Shown: positions 29,267-38,617, counted from the stretch's first letter. The stretch: 64,000 bases of DNA from Rhodopseudomonas sp. BR0M22 (GCF_010907035.1 NZ_QUMK01000023.1:1-64000); one strand, 5' to 3'. Made by a program: numbers and translations. The notes: generated by a model not told the origin, from the sequence alone.

Positions 29267-29686
29267 ATGTTCACCAACCGCCGCGACGTGCAGATCCAGT
29301 GGGGTGGTTGCGACCCGGCGGATATTGTGTACTACCCGCGCTATTTTGCGATGTTCGACGACTCCACCTCGGCGCTGTTTGTTGCCGCCGGCTGTTCGAA
29401 GCGCGACCTGATCAAGGTCTATGGCTTGGTCGGGATTCCGATGGTCGACACCCGTGCCAAATTCTACATCCCGTCGACCTATGGCGACGTGATCAGCATC
29501 GAAAGCCGGATCGAGCGGTTCGGGCGCTCGAGTTTCGAGGTGCTGCACAAGGTGTTCAAGGGCGATGCGTTGGCGCTCGAAGGTTTCGAGACGGGGGTAC
29601 TGGTCGGCCGCCATCCGGATGACCCAGGCCGGCTCAAGTCGGTGCCGGTGCCGGAGGAGGTGAAAGCCAAGTTCATGCGGGGCTGA
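29267..29686 (+). CDS. 4-hydroxybenzoyl-CoA thioesterase family protein
   Basis: 139 residues, hotdog fold. The N-terminal WGGCDPADIVYYPRYFAMFD matches the active-site segment of Pseudomonas 4-hydroxybenzoyl-CoA thioesterase (GDCDPAGIVFFP type), with the catalytic Asp conserved in CDPA. It would hydrolyse 4-hydroxybenzoyl-CoA or a related aryl-CoA to the free acid and CoA. Between couB and couP, and with pobA 7 kb away, it can connect the CoA branch to free 4-hydroxybenzoate. Because CouA gives an aldehyde rather than a CoA ester, it may instead recycle CoA from dead-end thioesters. Confidence 0.88.
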   Translation: MFTNRRDVQIQWGGCDPADIVYYPRYFAMFDDSTSALFVAAGCSKRDLIKVYGLVGIPMVDTRAKFYIPSTYGDVISIESRIERFGRSSFEVLHKVFKGDALALEGFETGVLVGRHPDDPGRLKSVPVPEEVKAKFMRG

Positions 29687-29767
29687 CTCGCCGCCGGTGA
29701 TGCCGTAAACAGAACGACAAGATCGCGCCGAACACGGCCGATGCCATAACAGAGGGAGGAGGAGAAC

Positions 29768-30925
29768 GTGACCAAGTTCAAGCTGTCCGCTGCGGCGATC
29801 GCCGTGGTCCTCGCGTTGCCGGGGCTTTCCGGCGCTGCGCGCGCCGAAACCAACGAAATTACCATCGGTATCACCGTCACCACCACCGGCCCGGCCGCGG
29901 CGCTCGGCATTCCGGAGCGCAACGCGCTCGAATTCGTGCCGAAGGAAATCGGCGGTCATCCGCTCAAGTTGATTGTGCTCGATGATGGCGGTGACCCGAC
30001 GGCGGCCACCACCAACGCGCGTCGTTTCGTCACGGAGTCCAAGGCCGACGTGATCATGGGCTCGTCGGTGACGCCGCCGACCGTGGCGGTTTCCAACGTC
30101 GCCAACGAAGCGCAAGTCCCGCACATCGCGCTGGCGCCGCTGCCGATCACACCGGAGCGCGCCAAGTGGTCGGTGGCGATGCCGCAGCCGATCCCGATCA
30201 TGGGCAAGGTGCTGTACGAGCACATGAAGCAGCACGGCATCAAGACCGTGGGCTATATCGGCTATTCGGATTCCTATGGCGACCTGTGGTTCAACGACCT
30301 GAAGAAGCAGGGCGAGGCGATGGGGCTGAAGATCGTCGCCGAAGAGCGGTTTGCGCGTCCCGATACGTCGGTCGCCGGCCAGGTGCTGAAGCTGGTCGCA
30401 GCCAATCCCGACGCAATCCTGGTCGGCGCCTCCGGCACCGCCGCGGCGCTGCCGCAGACCTCGTTGCGCGATCGCGGCTACAAGGGGCTGATCTATCAGA
30501 CCCACGGCGCCGCTTCGATGGACTTCATCCGTATCGCCGGCAAGGCGGCCGAGGGCGTGATCATGGCGTCGGGTCCGGTGATGGATCCCGAGGATCAGGC
30601 CGACAGCGCGCTGACCAAGAAGCCGGGCCTCGAGCTGAACACGGCGTATGAAGCCAAGTACGGCCCGAACAGCCGCAGCCAGTTCGCCGCGCATTCGTTC
30701 GACGCCTTCAAGGTGCTCGAGCGGGTGGTGCCGGTGGCGCTGAAGACTGCCAAGCCGGGCACGCAGGAGTTCCGCGAAGCGATCCGCAAGGCGCTGATCA
30801 CCGAGAAGGACATCGCGGCCAGCCAGGGCGTGTACAGCTTCACCGAGACCGATCGCTACGGCCTCGACGACCGCTCGCGGATTCTGCTGACCGTCAAGGA
30901 CGGCAAGTACGTGATGGTAAAATAA
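29768..30925 (+). CDS. couP: ABC transporter hydroxycinnamate-binding protein
   Basis: 385 residues from GTG with a strong GGAGGAGG site; other starts are poor. The signal peptide (MTKFKLSAAAIAVVLALPGL then ARA-ETNE) sends it to the periplasm. It is a Leu/Ile/Val-type (HAAT) binding protein: ITIGITVTTTGPAAALGIPERNALEF, KLIVLDDGGDPTAATTNARRFV and DVIMGSSVTPPTVAVSNVANEA (parts). In R. palustris the corresponding RPA1789 protein, CouP, binds p-coumarate, ferulate, caffeate and cinnamate. The partner permease and ATPase genes lie on the opposite strand at 31994-35528, separated by a GGDEF gene. A strong terminator follows directly. Confidence 0.9.
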   Translation: MTKFKLSAAAIAVVLALPGLSGAARAETNEITIGITVTTTGPAAALGIPERNALEFVPKEIGGHPLKLIVLDDGGDPTAATTNARRFVTESKADVIMGSSVTPPTVAVSNVANEAQVPHIALAPLPITPERAKWSVAMPQPIPIMGKVLYEHMKQHGIKTVGYIGYSDSYGDLWFNDLKKQGEAMGLKIVAEERFARPDTSVAGQVLKLVAANPDAILVGASGTAAALPQTSLRDRGYKGLIYQTHGAASMDFIRIAGKAAEGVIMASGPVMDPEDQADSALTKKPGLELNTAYEAKYGPNSRSQFAAHSFDAFKVLERVVPVALKTAKPGTQEFREAIRKALITEKDIAASQGVYSFTETDRYGLDDRSRILLTVKDGKYVMVK

Positions 30926-30959
30926 CCTCCACGTCGGCGGCGCCAGCCCCAATCTCCGC

Positions 30960-30995
30960 AAAGCCGGCCTCCGCACGAGGCCGGCTTTGTCTTTG
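30960..30995 (+). terminator. Rho-independent terminator after couP
   Basis: A perfect 12-bp stem, AAAGCCGGCCTC and GAGGCCGGCTTT, with loop CGCAC and a T-rich tail (TTTGTCTTT), 34 bases after the couP stop. Confidence 0.88.
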
Positions 30996-31201
30996 GTCGG
31001 GCCCGTGTCTCTGCCACTTTAGCGTTGCGTTAAGGCTGCTGATTCGCATTGCGCCGAGTTAACGTGATCGGCGTGCAAGGTCTGGTAAAACCACCAGCAT
31101 TGGGACCAATCGGCGTCGGCTTTGCCGCATAGCCGGGCGAGCGACCAGCGCGCGGAGCGATTGCATCTCCGGCGCGGTGCGCGCCGCAACGACGTTGACA
31201 G

Positions 31202-32056
31202 ATGCCGAACCAGATCGTCACGCAGCGCGACGCCATCCGCTATACAGCGGGCAGAGTAGCCGTCACGGCCACGATTACGGCGCTCGTCACCATGATCTTT
31301 CTGATCTCCGACCTCGGCACCGATTGGAGTGCGACGGTCCAAGTCGGGGCGGTGGTGAAAGCCTCGATGATGGTCGCGCTCGGAGTATCGACCACATTGT
31401 CCGGTGCGATGGCGTATCGGTCGGCGCAACTGATGCGGCAATTGACCTCGACCCGGGCCGAACTGGTGCGGATGTCGCGCACCGATCTCTTGACCGGCCT
31501 CCTCAATCGGCGAGGCTTCGACGACGCTGCGTCGGCGCAACTGGCGCAGGCGAATTTCGCCGGGCAGCCGGTGGTGGCGATGATGTGCGACATCGACCGG
31601 TTCAAGGCGATCAACGATCTCTACGGCCACACTGTCGGCGATCGGGTGCTCGCCGAGATCGGCGGCATCCTGCGCGACTTCGCGGCGCCGCGCGGCATGC
31701 TGATTGCGCGGCATGGTGGCGAGGAATTCGCCGGCCTGATGGTCGGCGTCAGCGATCAGGAGGCGAGGGATTACGCGCTCGAGCTGTGCCGGCGCTGCGC
31801 CACCGAGGTCGTGTGCGACGGCCGCGAGGTGGCGGTGACGATGAGCTTCGGTTTGGCCAGCTATGACGCCGGCGGTCTATCGGCGCTGATGCGGCGCGCG
31901 GATCTGGCGCTGTATCGCGCCAAGGATCTCGGCCGCAATTGTGTGGTGCAGCTCGACAATGGCGACACGCCTACCGCGGTGCTGTCCGCGCCGTCAGGCG
32001 GGATGCGAGAAGCCGAGATAGCTGGCGACCACCGCCTCGTTGCGGGCAACCTCTGA
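31202..32056 (+). CDS. Membrane GGDEF protein, predicted diguanylate cyclase
   Basis: 284 residues. Two N-terminal membrane helices (~18-38 and ~48-72) are followed by a GGDEF domain (~90-255): LTGLLNRRGFDD, MMCDIDRFKAINDLYGHTVGD, and the active-site GGEEF in IARHGGEEFAGL. It should make cyclic di-GMP from two GTP. The product-inhibition RxxD I-site expected just before the A-site is absent (the segment reads AAPRGMLIARH), so it may lack feedback control. It lies between couP and the convergent ABC genes, and its last 63 bases overlap the 3' end of the LivF-type gene. No strong ribosome site is visible. Confidence 0.9.
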   Translation: MPNQIVTQRDAIRYTAGRVAVTATITALVTMIFLISDLGTDWSATVQVGAVVKASMMVALGVSTTLSGAMAYRSAQLMRQLTSTRAELVRMSRTDLLTGLLNRRGFDDAASAQLAQANFAGQPVVAMMCDIDRFKAINDLYGHTVGDRVLAEIGGILRDFAAPRGMLIARHGGEEFAGLMVGVSDQEARDYALELCRRCATEVVCDGREVAVTMSFGLASYDAGGLSALMRRADLALYRAKDLGRNCVVQLDNGDTPTAVLSAPSGGMREAEIAGDHRLVAGNL

Positions 32057-32713
32057 GGCCGGGCCGTCGAGCACGAATTCGCCGAGCTCCATCACATAGG
32101 CGCGGTCGGCGATTCCGAGCGCCGCCTTGGCATTCTGTTCCACCAGCAGCACCGACACGCCGGCTTCGCGCAGTTCGCCGACGATGCGGAAGATGTCGGC
32201 GACGATGATCGGCGCGAGGCCGAGGCTCGGCTCGTCGAGCATCAACAGCTTCGGCGCCCCCATCAGCGCGCGGCCCATCGCCAGCATCTGCTGCTCGCCG
32301 CCGCTCAATGTGCCGGCGAGCTGCTTGCGCCGTTCCTTCAGCCGCGGAAACAGACCGTAGACGCGCTCCTGCGACTGCGCCGCGATGCTCTTGGCAATCC
32401 GGAACGCGCCGAGTTCGAGATTGTCCTCGACCGTCATGGTGGCGAACAGTTCGCGATGCTCGGGCACCAGCGACAGCCCGGCGGCGACGCGGTCCTCGAT
32501 GTCGAGCCGCGCGACGTCGATGCCGTCGAAAGTGACGCGGCCCTTCAGCGGCAGTACACCCATCGCGGCGCTGAGCAGGGTGGTCTTGCCGGCGCCGTTG
32601 GCGCCGACCACGGTGACGATCTCGCGCGTCCGCACCTCGAGCGACACGTTCCGCACCGCCTCGACCTTGCCGTAGGACACCGAGACGCCGGACACCGAAA
32701 GCAGGGCGGTCAT
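31994..32713 (-). CDS. ABC transporter ATP-binding protein (LivF type), CouPSTU subunit
   Basis: 239 residues from ATG 32713, whose ATG overlaps the TGA of the upstream gene (ATGA). Walker A is VVGANGAGKTTLL (~35), the signature LSGGEQQMLAMGRAL (~135) and Walker B LLMLDEPSLGLAP. With the fused LivM-LivG protein it powers uptake of the ligand delivered by CouP. From memory the CGA009 CouPSTU genes are RPA1789 and RPA1791-1793, and this is the RPA1791 position; the letter for each subunit is not certain to me. Its 3' end overlaps the convergent GGDEF gene by 63 bp. Confidence 0.9.
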   Translation of the reverse strand: MTALLSVSGVSVSYGKVEAVRNVSLEVRTREIVTVVGANGAGKTTLLSAAMGVLPLKGRVTFDGIDVARLDIEDRVAAGLSLVPEHRELFATMTVEDNLELGAFRIAKSIAAQSQERVYGLFPRLKERRKQLAGTLSGGEQQMLAMGRALMGAPKLLMLDEPSLGLAPIIVADIFRIVGELREAGVSVLLVEQNAKAALGIADRAYVMELGEFVLDGPASEVARNEAVVASYLGFSHPA

Positions 32714-34482
32714 GCCAGCGCTCCGAGATAGGCTTTGATCACGTCCGGATTGGTCTTGATCGCGTCGGGCGTGCCTTCGGCGATCCGTGTGCCGAAGTCG
32801 AGCACGACGATGCGGTCTGCGAGGTCCATCACGAACCCCATGTCGTGTTCGACCAGCAGCACCGACATGCCGCTGTCCTTGAGCTGACGCAGCAGCGCGG
32901 CGAGCCGCTGCTTTTCCATGTGGCGCAGGCCGGCGGCCGGCTCGTCGAGAAGCAGAAGCTCCGGATCCGCGCACAGCGCGCGGGCTATCTCGACGACGCG
33001 CTGCTGGCCGAGCGAGAGCGAACCCGCGAGCTGATCGATTTCGGCACCGAGCCCGACGCGCTCGATCTGGCGGGCGGCTTCGGCGAGCAGCTTGGCTTCA
33101 TCGCCCCGGTCGAACCGCAGCATGCTGGCGACCGCGCTGGAGCGGCCGCGCAAGTGGGCTCCGATCGCGACGTTCTCCAGCACGGTCATGTCCGGCACCA
33201 GCTTGACGTGCTGGAAGGTGCGGGCGATGCCGAGCTTCACCACCTCCTGCGGAGGAGTGTTGTCGACCGGTTTGCCGTGCACTTCGATCCGGCCGCCGGT
33301 GGTGGTGAGGATGCCCGTGATCAGGTTGAAGGTGGTCGACTTGCCGGCGCCGTTCGGGCCGATCAGCGCCACAATCTCGGCCGCATTGACCTCGAACGAC
33401 ACGTCGTTGACTGCAACCACGCCGCCGAACTGTTTTCGCGCGCGTTCGACCTTCAGCAGCGGTGCCGCGGTGCTGCCGCCGACCCGTTCACGCGCCGGCA
33501 GGCCGCCCGCATTGCGGGTGACGGTGCGCCGGAATTTCAGCGGCACCAGATTGGCGAGCCACGGCCACACTCCGCCGGGCGCGAGCTGCAGCAGCACCAC
33601 CAGCAGGATGCCGAACACGATGATCTCGAGTTGGCCCTGGCCGCCGAACAGCAGCGGCAGATAGCCCTGCAGCACTTCCTTCAGGATGATCACGATTGCG
33701 GCGCCGAGCACGCCGCCCCAGACATAGCCTGCGCCGCCGACCACGGCGATGAACAGATACTCGATGCCGGCCTGCGGACCGAACGGAGTCGGATTCACGT
33801 TGCGCTGGAAATGCGCGTACAGCCAGCCGGACAGGCCGGCGAGCACCGCCGCATAGATGAACACCAGCAGCTTGGCCCGCGCGGTCTGCACGCCGAAGGC
33901 TTCGGCGGCGACATGGCCGCGGCGCAGTGCGCGGATGGCGCGGCCGGTGCGGCTGTCGAGCAGGTTCATGGTCAGCACCGCGCTGATCAGCACCATCGCC
34001 CAGATCACGAAATAGATCGTGTCCGGATCGAACATCTCGACCGAGCCGATCGACAGCGGCGGAATCCGCGAGATGCCGTCGTTGCGGCCGAGGAAATCGA
34101 GCTTGCTGAACAGATAGTACAGCGCGATGCCCCAGGCGATGGTGCCGAGCGGCAGATAATGGCCTGAGAGCCGGACCGTCATCAGCCCGAGCAGCACTGC
34201 GGCGATGCCGGCGACCACCAGCGAGGCCGGCAGCGCCAGCCACGGCGAGATGCCGTAGACGGTGGTGATGTAGGCGGTGGTGTAGGCGCCGAAGCCGCAG
34301 AACGCAGCCTGGCCGAACGAGGTCAACCCGCCGACGCCGGTGAGCAGCACCAGCCCCATCGCCACCAGCGCGGCGAGGCCGATATTGTCGAGCAGCACGA
34401 TCCAGAACGGCGGGATGCCAGGGATCAGCGGCAGCGCCGTCATCACGGCGGCGAACAGCAGGATCGGAAGCCAACGCGGCAT
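32710..34482 (-). CDS. Fused ABC permease and ATP-binding protein (LivM-LivG type), CouPSTU subunit
   Basis: 590 residues from ATG 34482, five bases after the upstream gene ends. The N-terminal ~310 residues are a LivM-type permease ([41 protein letters not shown] as the ATPase-coupling loop, [17 protein letters not shown]). The C-terminal ~250 residues are a LivG-type ATPase: Walker [17 protein letters not shown], signature [15 protein letters not shown], and [15 protein letters not shown]. One chain therefore joins a membrane and a nucleotide-binding subunit that are usually separate. The signature has LSLGQ instead of LSGGQ, common in LivG. It works with the LivF-like and LivH-like neighbours in hydroxycinnamate import. 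Confidence 0.92.
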   Translation of the reverse strand: MPRWLPILLFAAVMTALPLIPGIPPFWIVLLDNIGLAALVAMGLVLLTGVGGLTSFGQAAFCGFGAYTTAYITTVYGISPWLALPASLVVAGIAAVLLGLMTVRLSGHYLPLGTIAWGIALYYLFSKLDFLGRNDGISRIPPLSIGSVEMFDPDTIYFVIWAMVLISAVLTMNLLDSRTGRAIRALRRGHVAAEAFGVQTARAKLLVFIYAAVLAGLSGWLYAHFQRNVNPTPFGPQAGIEYLFIAVVGGAGYVWGGVLGAAIVIILKEVLQGYLPLLFGGQGQLEIIVFGILLVVLLQLAPGGVWPWLANLVPLKFRRTVTRNAGGLPARERVGGSTAAPLLKVERARKQFGGVVAVNDVSFEVNAAEIVALIGPNGAGKSTTFNLITGILTTTGGRIEVHGKPVDNTPPQEVVKLGIARTFQHVKLVPDMTVLENVAIGAHLRGRSSAVASMLRFDRGDEAKLLAEAARQIERVGLGAEIDQLAGSLSLGQQRVVEIARALCADPELLLLDEPAAGLRHMEKQRLAALLRQLKDSGMSVLLVEHDMGFVMDLADRIVVLDFGTRIAEGTPDAIKTNPDVIKAYLGALA

Positions 34483-34487
34483 CACGC

Positions 34488-35528
34488 TCAGTCCTTCTCT
34501 TCTTCGACCGCGGGGGCGGCGAGCGAGCGCAGCACCAGCACCGGCAGGATCAGCGTGAAGACGATGACCTCCTTGTAGTTCGAGGCGTAGAACGAGGAGA
34601 ACGACTCGACGATGCCGACCACGATCGCGGCGACGGCCGTCAGCGGATAGCTGACCAGTCCGCCGATGATCGCGGCGACGAAGCCCTTGAGGCCGATCAG
34701 GAAGCCGGTGTCGTAATAGAGCGTGGTGATCGGCACGATCAGGATGCCGGAGATCGCGCCGATCACCGAGGCGAGCAGGAACGCGATCTGGCCGGAGAGC
34801 GAGGTGCGGATGCCGACCAGCCGGGCGCCGAGCCGGTTGACCGCGGTGGCGCGCAGCGCCTTGCCGTAGCGGGTGAAGCCGAAGAACAGCCACAGCGCTG
34901 CCATCAGCGCCAGGGTGATGCCGTAGACCGCCAGACTCTGCCCGGTGAACAGCAGCGGCCCGGCAGTCAGCGTCACGTCGGACAGCGGCGGGCCGCGCAG
35001 TCCCTCGGCCCCAAAGAAGACCAGGCCGAAGCCCTGCAGCGCCAGGTGGCAGCCCACCGATGCGATCAGCAGCACCAGCACCGAGGTGTGCGCCAGCGGC
35101 TGGAAGGCGATGCGATACAGAAACAGCCCGATCGCGGCGACGATCAGCAGCGAAAGCGCGATGTTGACGGCGACGCCGGGTTTGTGCGCCGGCAGCCAGG
35201 TCGCCAGCGCCAGCACCACGGCTGGAAACGCGATGTAGATCAGCGCGGCCCGCACCACCTTGGCCAGATGCAGCGATTTGCGGACGCTGAACAGCTCGAA
35301 GCCGAACGCGACAAGACCCATCACCAGAGCGAGCTGCGCAGTGCCGGGCACGCCGCCGGCCGACAGCGTCGCGTAGGTGAGGGCGCCGAAGGTGATGAAT
35401 TCGCCCTGTGGGATCAGAATGACCCGCGTCACCGCGAACACCAGCACCAGCGCAAGGCCGAGCAGTGCGTAGATCGCGCCATTGGTGACGCCGTCCTGCA
35501 ACAAGAACAGCAGAATCGTGGTGTTCAC
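34488..35528 (-). CDS. ABC transporter permease (LivH type), CouPSTU subunit
   Basis: 346 residues, eight or so membrane helices. LivH features are [40 protein letters not shown], and [19 protein letters not shown] (the coupling loop), then [17 protein letters not shown]. It carries an extra hydrophobic region (~65-130: [29 protein letters not shown]) compared with a standard ~290-residue LivH. It is first in the three-gene minus-strand ABC operon, with the promoter in the gap shared with couR. A CouR-like dyad is in that gap. Confidence 0.9.
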   Translation of the reverse strand: MNTTILLFLLQDGVTNGAIYALLGLALVLVFAVTRVILIPQGEFITFGALTYATLSAGGVPGTAQLALVMGLVAFGFELFSVRKSLHLAKVVRAALIYIAFPAVVLALATWLPAHKPGVAVNIALSLLIVAAIGLFLYRIAFQPLAHTSVLVLLIASVGCHLALQGFGLVFFGAEGLRGPPLSDVTLTAGPLLFTGQSLAVYGITLALMAALWLFFGFTRYGKALRATAVNRLGARLVGIRTSLSGQIAFLLASVIGAISGILIVPITTLYYDTGFLIGLKGFVAAIIGGLVSYPLTAVAAIVVGIVESFSSFYASNYKEVIVFTLILPVLVLRSLAAPAVEEEKD

Positions 35529-35616
35529 GCGAACGTCCCCTCCCGCGGAAGCGTCGCTACGCTTCCGTCCGCCGGCAGTTGTATTCTGCTCGACCTATTT
35601 GATATGGTGCATAACA

Positions 35617-35631
35617 ATTATCGATTATAAG
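35617..35631. promoter_or_regulatory. Weaker CouR-like dyad between the ABC operon and couR
   Basis: ATTATC-GAT-TATAAG matches the GTTATA-N3-TATAAC pattern in nine of twelve arm positions. It lies 57 bp before couR and about 90 bp before the LivH-type gene, so it could serve both as an autoregulatory site and as a transporter operator. Inferred. Confidence 0.45.
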
Positions 35632-35687
35632 CTCAAGGCCCGCGACATGCTCGCGGCCGTTTGCCCCTCAGGATCACGAGCCCGGCG

Positions 35688-36206
35688 ATGACCGCATCGA
35701 AAACCGCCGCTGCCGTCAAGCCGGCACGCGCCGCGCGCAAGGAGCCGCCGGCCGAGACCGCCGCCGAGGCCTCTGAGCTGATGATGGGCGAGCTGTCGGA
35801 GCTGCTCGGCTACGCGCTGAAGCGCGCCCAGCTTCGCGTGTTCGAGGACTTTCTGCAATCGGTCGCGCCGGTGCAACTCACCCCGGCGCAGTTCTCGGTG
35901 CTGCTGCTGCTCGACGCCAATCCCGGCCGCAACCAGACTGAGATCGCCACCACGCTCGGCATCCTGCGACCGAATTTCGTGGCGATGCTGGACGCGCTGG
36001 AGAGCCGCGGGCTGTGCCAGCGCACCCGCTCGCCGAGCGACCGCCGCTCGCACATTCTGGTGCTGACCGACAAAGGCCGCGCCACCTTGGCGCGCGCCAA
36101 GAAGCTGGTCGCGACCCGCCACGAGGCCCGGCTCACCGAACTGCTCGGCCGCGACAACAGCGCTGCGCTGCTGGCGATGCTCGCCAAGATCGCGCGGGAG
36201 TTCTGA
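35688..36206 (+). CDS. couR: MarR-family repressor of the coumarate genes
   Basis: 172 residues from ATG 35688; a TTG 27 bases upstream is a possible longer start. After a ~35-residue Ala/Lys-rich leader comes a MarR winged helix: RVFEDFLQSVAPVQLTPAQFSVLLLLDANPG, the recognition region QTEIATTLGILRPNFVAMLDALESRGLC and the wing RTRSPSDRRSHILVLTDKGR (parts quoted). Gene order identifies it as R. palustris CouR, the dimeric repressor of couAB that lets go of DNA on binding p-coumaroyl-CoA. It is divergent from the ABC operon, with a dyad resembling the couA site in between. Confidence 0.9.
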   Translation: MTASKTAAAVKPARAARKEPPAETAAEASELMMGELSELLGYALKRAQLRVFEDFLQSVAPVQLTPAQFSVLLLLDANPGRNQTEIATTLGILRPNFVAMLDALESRGLCQRTRSPSDRRSHILVLTDKGRATLARAKKLVATRHEARLTELLGRDNSAALLAMLAKIAREF

Positions 36207-36253
36207 ACGCGCCCAGGGCGCGCGAGGCAGCCTGCGCCTCGGTCGAAAACGCC

Positions 36254-37984
36254 CTACGGCAAAACTTCCCGGCGTTCGGCCAGTCGGGCGTCGAGAGCGG
36301 CGCGCTTGTCGTCCAGCAGGCCGTGGTCTGCGGCTTCGATCACCTCGAACAGGTCCTGTGACTCGGTGATCCGAGGCACGGTGACGTAGTTGGCGCCGGC
36401 CCGATACATTGCTTCGACGTCGGCCAGTAGATCGGCGGTGGCGACGATCTGCGCGGTCGGATTGAGGGCGCGGACGTGGCGCACCAGACGCTCGTTGGTG
36501 GCGCCCTTCAGCAGCGAGTCCGGCACGCTGAGGATGATGATCTCGGCCTTGGCGACGCCGGCGTGCAGCAGGGTGTCGACGTTGCTGATGTCGCCGTAGA
36601 TCACATGCATGCCGCGCGTGGTGAGGGTGCTGTAGACCATCGGATTGAAGTCGATCACGCTGATCTGCTTGAGCAGCTCCGGCGCGTGGCGTTCGATCTC
36701 GCTGACCAGAGCGCTGGCGGTGCGGAAAAAGCCGAGGATGACGATGCGATGCACCGCGCCGTGGCCCGCCTCTGCGGCTGCGTCGGCACCGCTCTGCTGC
36801 TGGCCGAGATCGCGCAAGCCGAGCTTGCTCAGCGCGCCGATCGCGCGGCGGGTGATCGGATCGCTGCGCATGATCACGAAGGTCGACAGCACCGCGAGCA
36901 GCACGAAGGCGAACGAGGCGGCGCTGGCGGTCTGGGTGCCGATATGGCCGGCGGCGACGCCGGTCTGGATCACCACCAGCGAGAACTCGCTGATCTGCGC
37001 CAGGTTCAGCGCCGGCAGCAGGCTGGCGCGCAGGCCCTGTTTCATCAGATACAGCGGCAGGAAGGTGGTCAGCAGCCGGCTCGCCAGCGTGAACACTGCG
37101 ATCGCCAGGGCGAGCCCGATCACCGAGCCGTTCGGGATCGGGATCGTCATGCCGAGCGCGACGAAGAACAGCGTGATGAAGAAGTCCCGCAGCGTCGTCA
37201 CCTTGGCGGTGACGTCGAGCGCGTAGGGGAAGGTCGACAGCGACACGCCGGCGACCAGCGCGCCCATCTCGCGCGACAGATGCAGATGCTCGGCAATGCC
37301 GCCGATCAGAAAGCACCATGCCAGCGCCCCGAGCAGCACCAGTTCAGGCGTGCGGGCGATCCGGTGGAACAGCCAGGGCAGCACGTAGCGCGACAAGAGC
37401 GCCGCAGTCGCGACCAGTACGGCGACGCGGCCGACCGAGATCAGAAGCACCGAGATCTGCAGATCGGCGAGACTCGGCTGCACCGCGAGGAACAGGATCG
37501 CGAAGATGTCCTGCAACACCAGGATTCCGAGCGTGATCCGGCCCGGCAGGGTGTCGAGCTCGCGCTTCTCGTACAGCACCTTGACGATGATCACGGTGGA
37601 AGACAGCGCGCAGGCTACCGTCAGATACAGCGCGTCGAAATGGCCGCCGCCGAATGCGAGCCCGATGCCGATGAAGAATGCGATGCCGAGCGCGACGCCG
37701 CCGACGATCTGGCCGCCGGCCGCCACCAGGATCACCGGGCCGGCGCGGATGATCTTCTTCAGGTCGATCTCCAGCCCGATCATGAACAGCATGAAGATCA
37801 GGCCGAGCTCGGAGATGACCGAAATCGAGTTCTGCGATTTCACCCAGCCAAGGCCGAATGGACCGATCACGAAGCCGGCGATAAGGTAGGCGAGGATCAG
37901 CGGTTGACGGAAAAAATGCGCCGCCAGACCGAGCAGCCAGGCGAACAGGATGCTCAGCGTGATATCGCCAATCAGTTCGTGCAT
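36254..37984 (-). CDS. CPA2 cation:proton antiporter with TrkA-N domain (KefB/RosB type)
   Basis: 576 residues from ATG 37984, where the family consensus begins; the frame is open 168 bases further upstream but that part is hydrophilic and repeat-poor. About twelve membrane helices (residues ~5-385) include LILAYLIAGFVIGPFGLGW and ACALSSTVIIVKVLYEKRELDTLPGRI, which carry the CPA2 transport motifs, then a cytoplasmic RCK/TrkA-N domain (~405-530). In the latter the nucleotide motif is HRIVILGFFRTASALVSEI, without the normal GxGxxG, so NAD(H) control may be altered. It should exchange K+ (or another cation) for protons. It converges on couR. Confidence 0.9.
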   Translation of the reverse strand: MHELIGDITLSILFAWLLGLAAHFFRQPLILAYLIAGFVIGPFGLGWVKSQNSISVISELGLIFMLFMIGLEIDLKKIIRAGPVILVAAGGQIVGGVALGIAFFIGIGLAFGGGHFDALYLTVACALSSTVIIVKVLYEKRELDTLPGRITLGILVLQDIFAILFLAVQPSLADLQISVLLISVGRVAVLVATAALLSRYVLPWLFHRIARTPELVLLGALAWCFLIGGIAEHLHLSREMGALVAGVSLSTFPYALDVTAKVTTLRDFFITLFFVALGMTIPIPNGSVIGLALAIAVFTLASRLLTTFLPLYLMKQGLRASLLPALNLAQISEFSLVVIQTGVAAGHIGTQTASAASFAFVLLAVLSTFVIMRSDPITRRAIGALSKLGLRDLGQQQSGADAAAEAGHGAVHRIVILGFFRTASALVSEIERHAPELLKQISVIDFNPMVYSTLTTRGMHVIYGDISNVDTLLHAGVAKAEIIILSVPDSLLKGATNERLVRHVRALNPTAQIVATADLLADVEAMYRAGANYVTVPRITESQDLFEVIEAADHGLLDDKRAALDARLAERREVLP

Positions 37985-38032
37985 GCACCTGCCGCCGTGG
38001 AACGCCCTGGCGCGAACATTAAAGGGACAACC

Positions 38033-38617
38033 ATGCTGAGACAATGCATCGGAAGCCCGGCTCGCGGAACGGGACGCCATCGCTTCGGCATTCCCGCGAT
38101 TCTCTGGGTGACATGCCTGATTCTGTCGGCCAGCGCACCGTGTTTGGCGCAATCATCGGGCCCGCGTGGCATCGCCCAGACGTTTGCTGCGTCGCTGACC
38201 GCGTTGCCGGCCGCGCCGCTCACGGTCGGAGGGGCGATCTATGTGCCGGCCTATTCCAGCGTGTCGATCAACCAGGGCGCGACGCGGGCGAATTTCTCGG
38301 TGACGCTGAGCATCCACAACGCCTCCGAGACCAGTCCGCTGGTGATCAAACGGATCGCCTATTACGACGGCGCCGGCAAGATGGTGGAGAGCTATCTCGA
38401 CGCGCCGGTGGCGCTGAAGCCGTTTGCCACCATCGAGGCGTTTGTCCCCACGCTCGACACCCGCGGCGGGACCGGCGCCAACTTCGTGATCGATTGGGCT
38501 GCGGCGGGCGAGATCGCCGAGCCGGTGACCGAGGCGCTGATGATCGGCACCTTCGCCAACGGCCATTATGCCTTCATCTCGCAAGGCCGCCCCATCCGCA
38601 CCACAGCCGGCCGCTGA
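38033..38617 (+). CDS. DUF3124 family exported protein
   Basis: 194 residues from ATG 38033 (AAGGGAC upstream). A signal peptide is visible (FGIPAILWVTCLILSASAPC then LA-QSS). The mature part fits DUF3124: GGAIYVPAYSSVSINQGATR, FSVTLSIHNASETSPLVIKR and YYDGAGKMVESYL, ending with GTGANFVIDWAA. Family members are periplasmic or secreted proteins with an immunoglobulin-like beta fold and no known activity. It is divergent from the antiporter and 125 bp upstream of the cyclase gene on the same strand, with which it might be co-expressed. A much longer open frame covering it from 36476 is a shadow of the antiporter gene. Confidence 0.85.
   Translation: MLRQCIGSPARGTGRHRFGIPAILWVTCLILSASAPCLAQSSGPRGIAQTFAASLTALPAAPLTVGGAIYVPAYSSVSINQGATRANFSVTLSIHNASETSPLVIKRIAYYDGAGKMVESYLDAPVALKPFATIEAFVPTLDTRGGTGANFVIDWAAAGEIAEPVTEALMIGTFANGHYAFISQGRPIRTTAGR

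Noticed and set aside
36476-38617. A 713-codon plus-strand frame
   Set aside because: Most of it is antisense to the well-supported antiporter gene and is rich in Gln, Arg and His as expected for a shadow frame. Only its last 195 codons (from 38033) encode a real DUF3124 protein.
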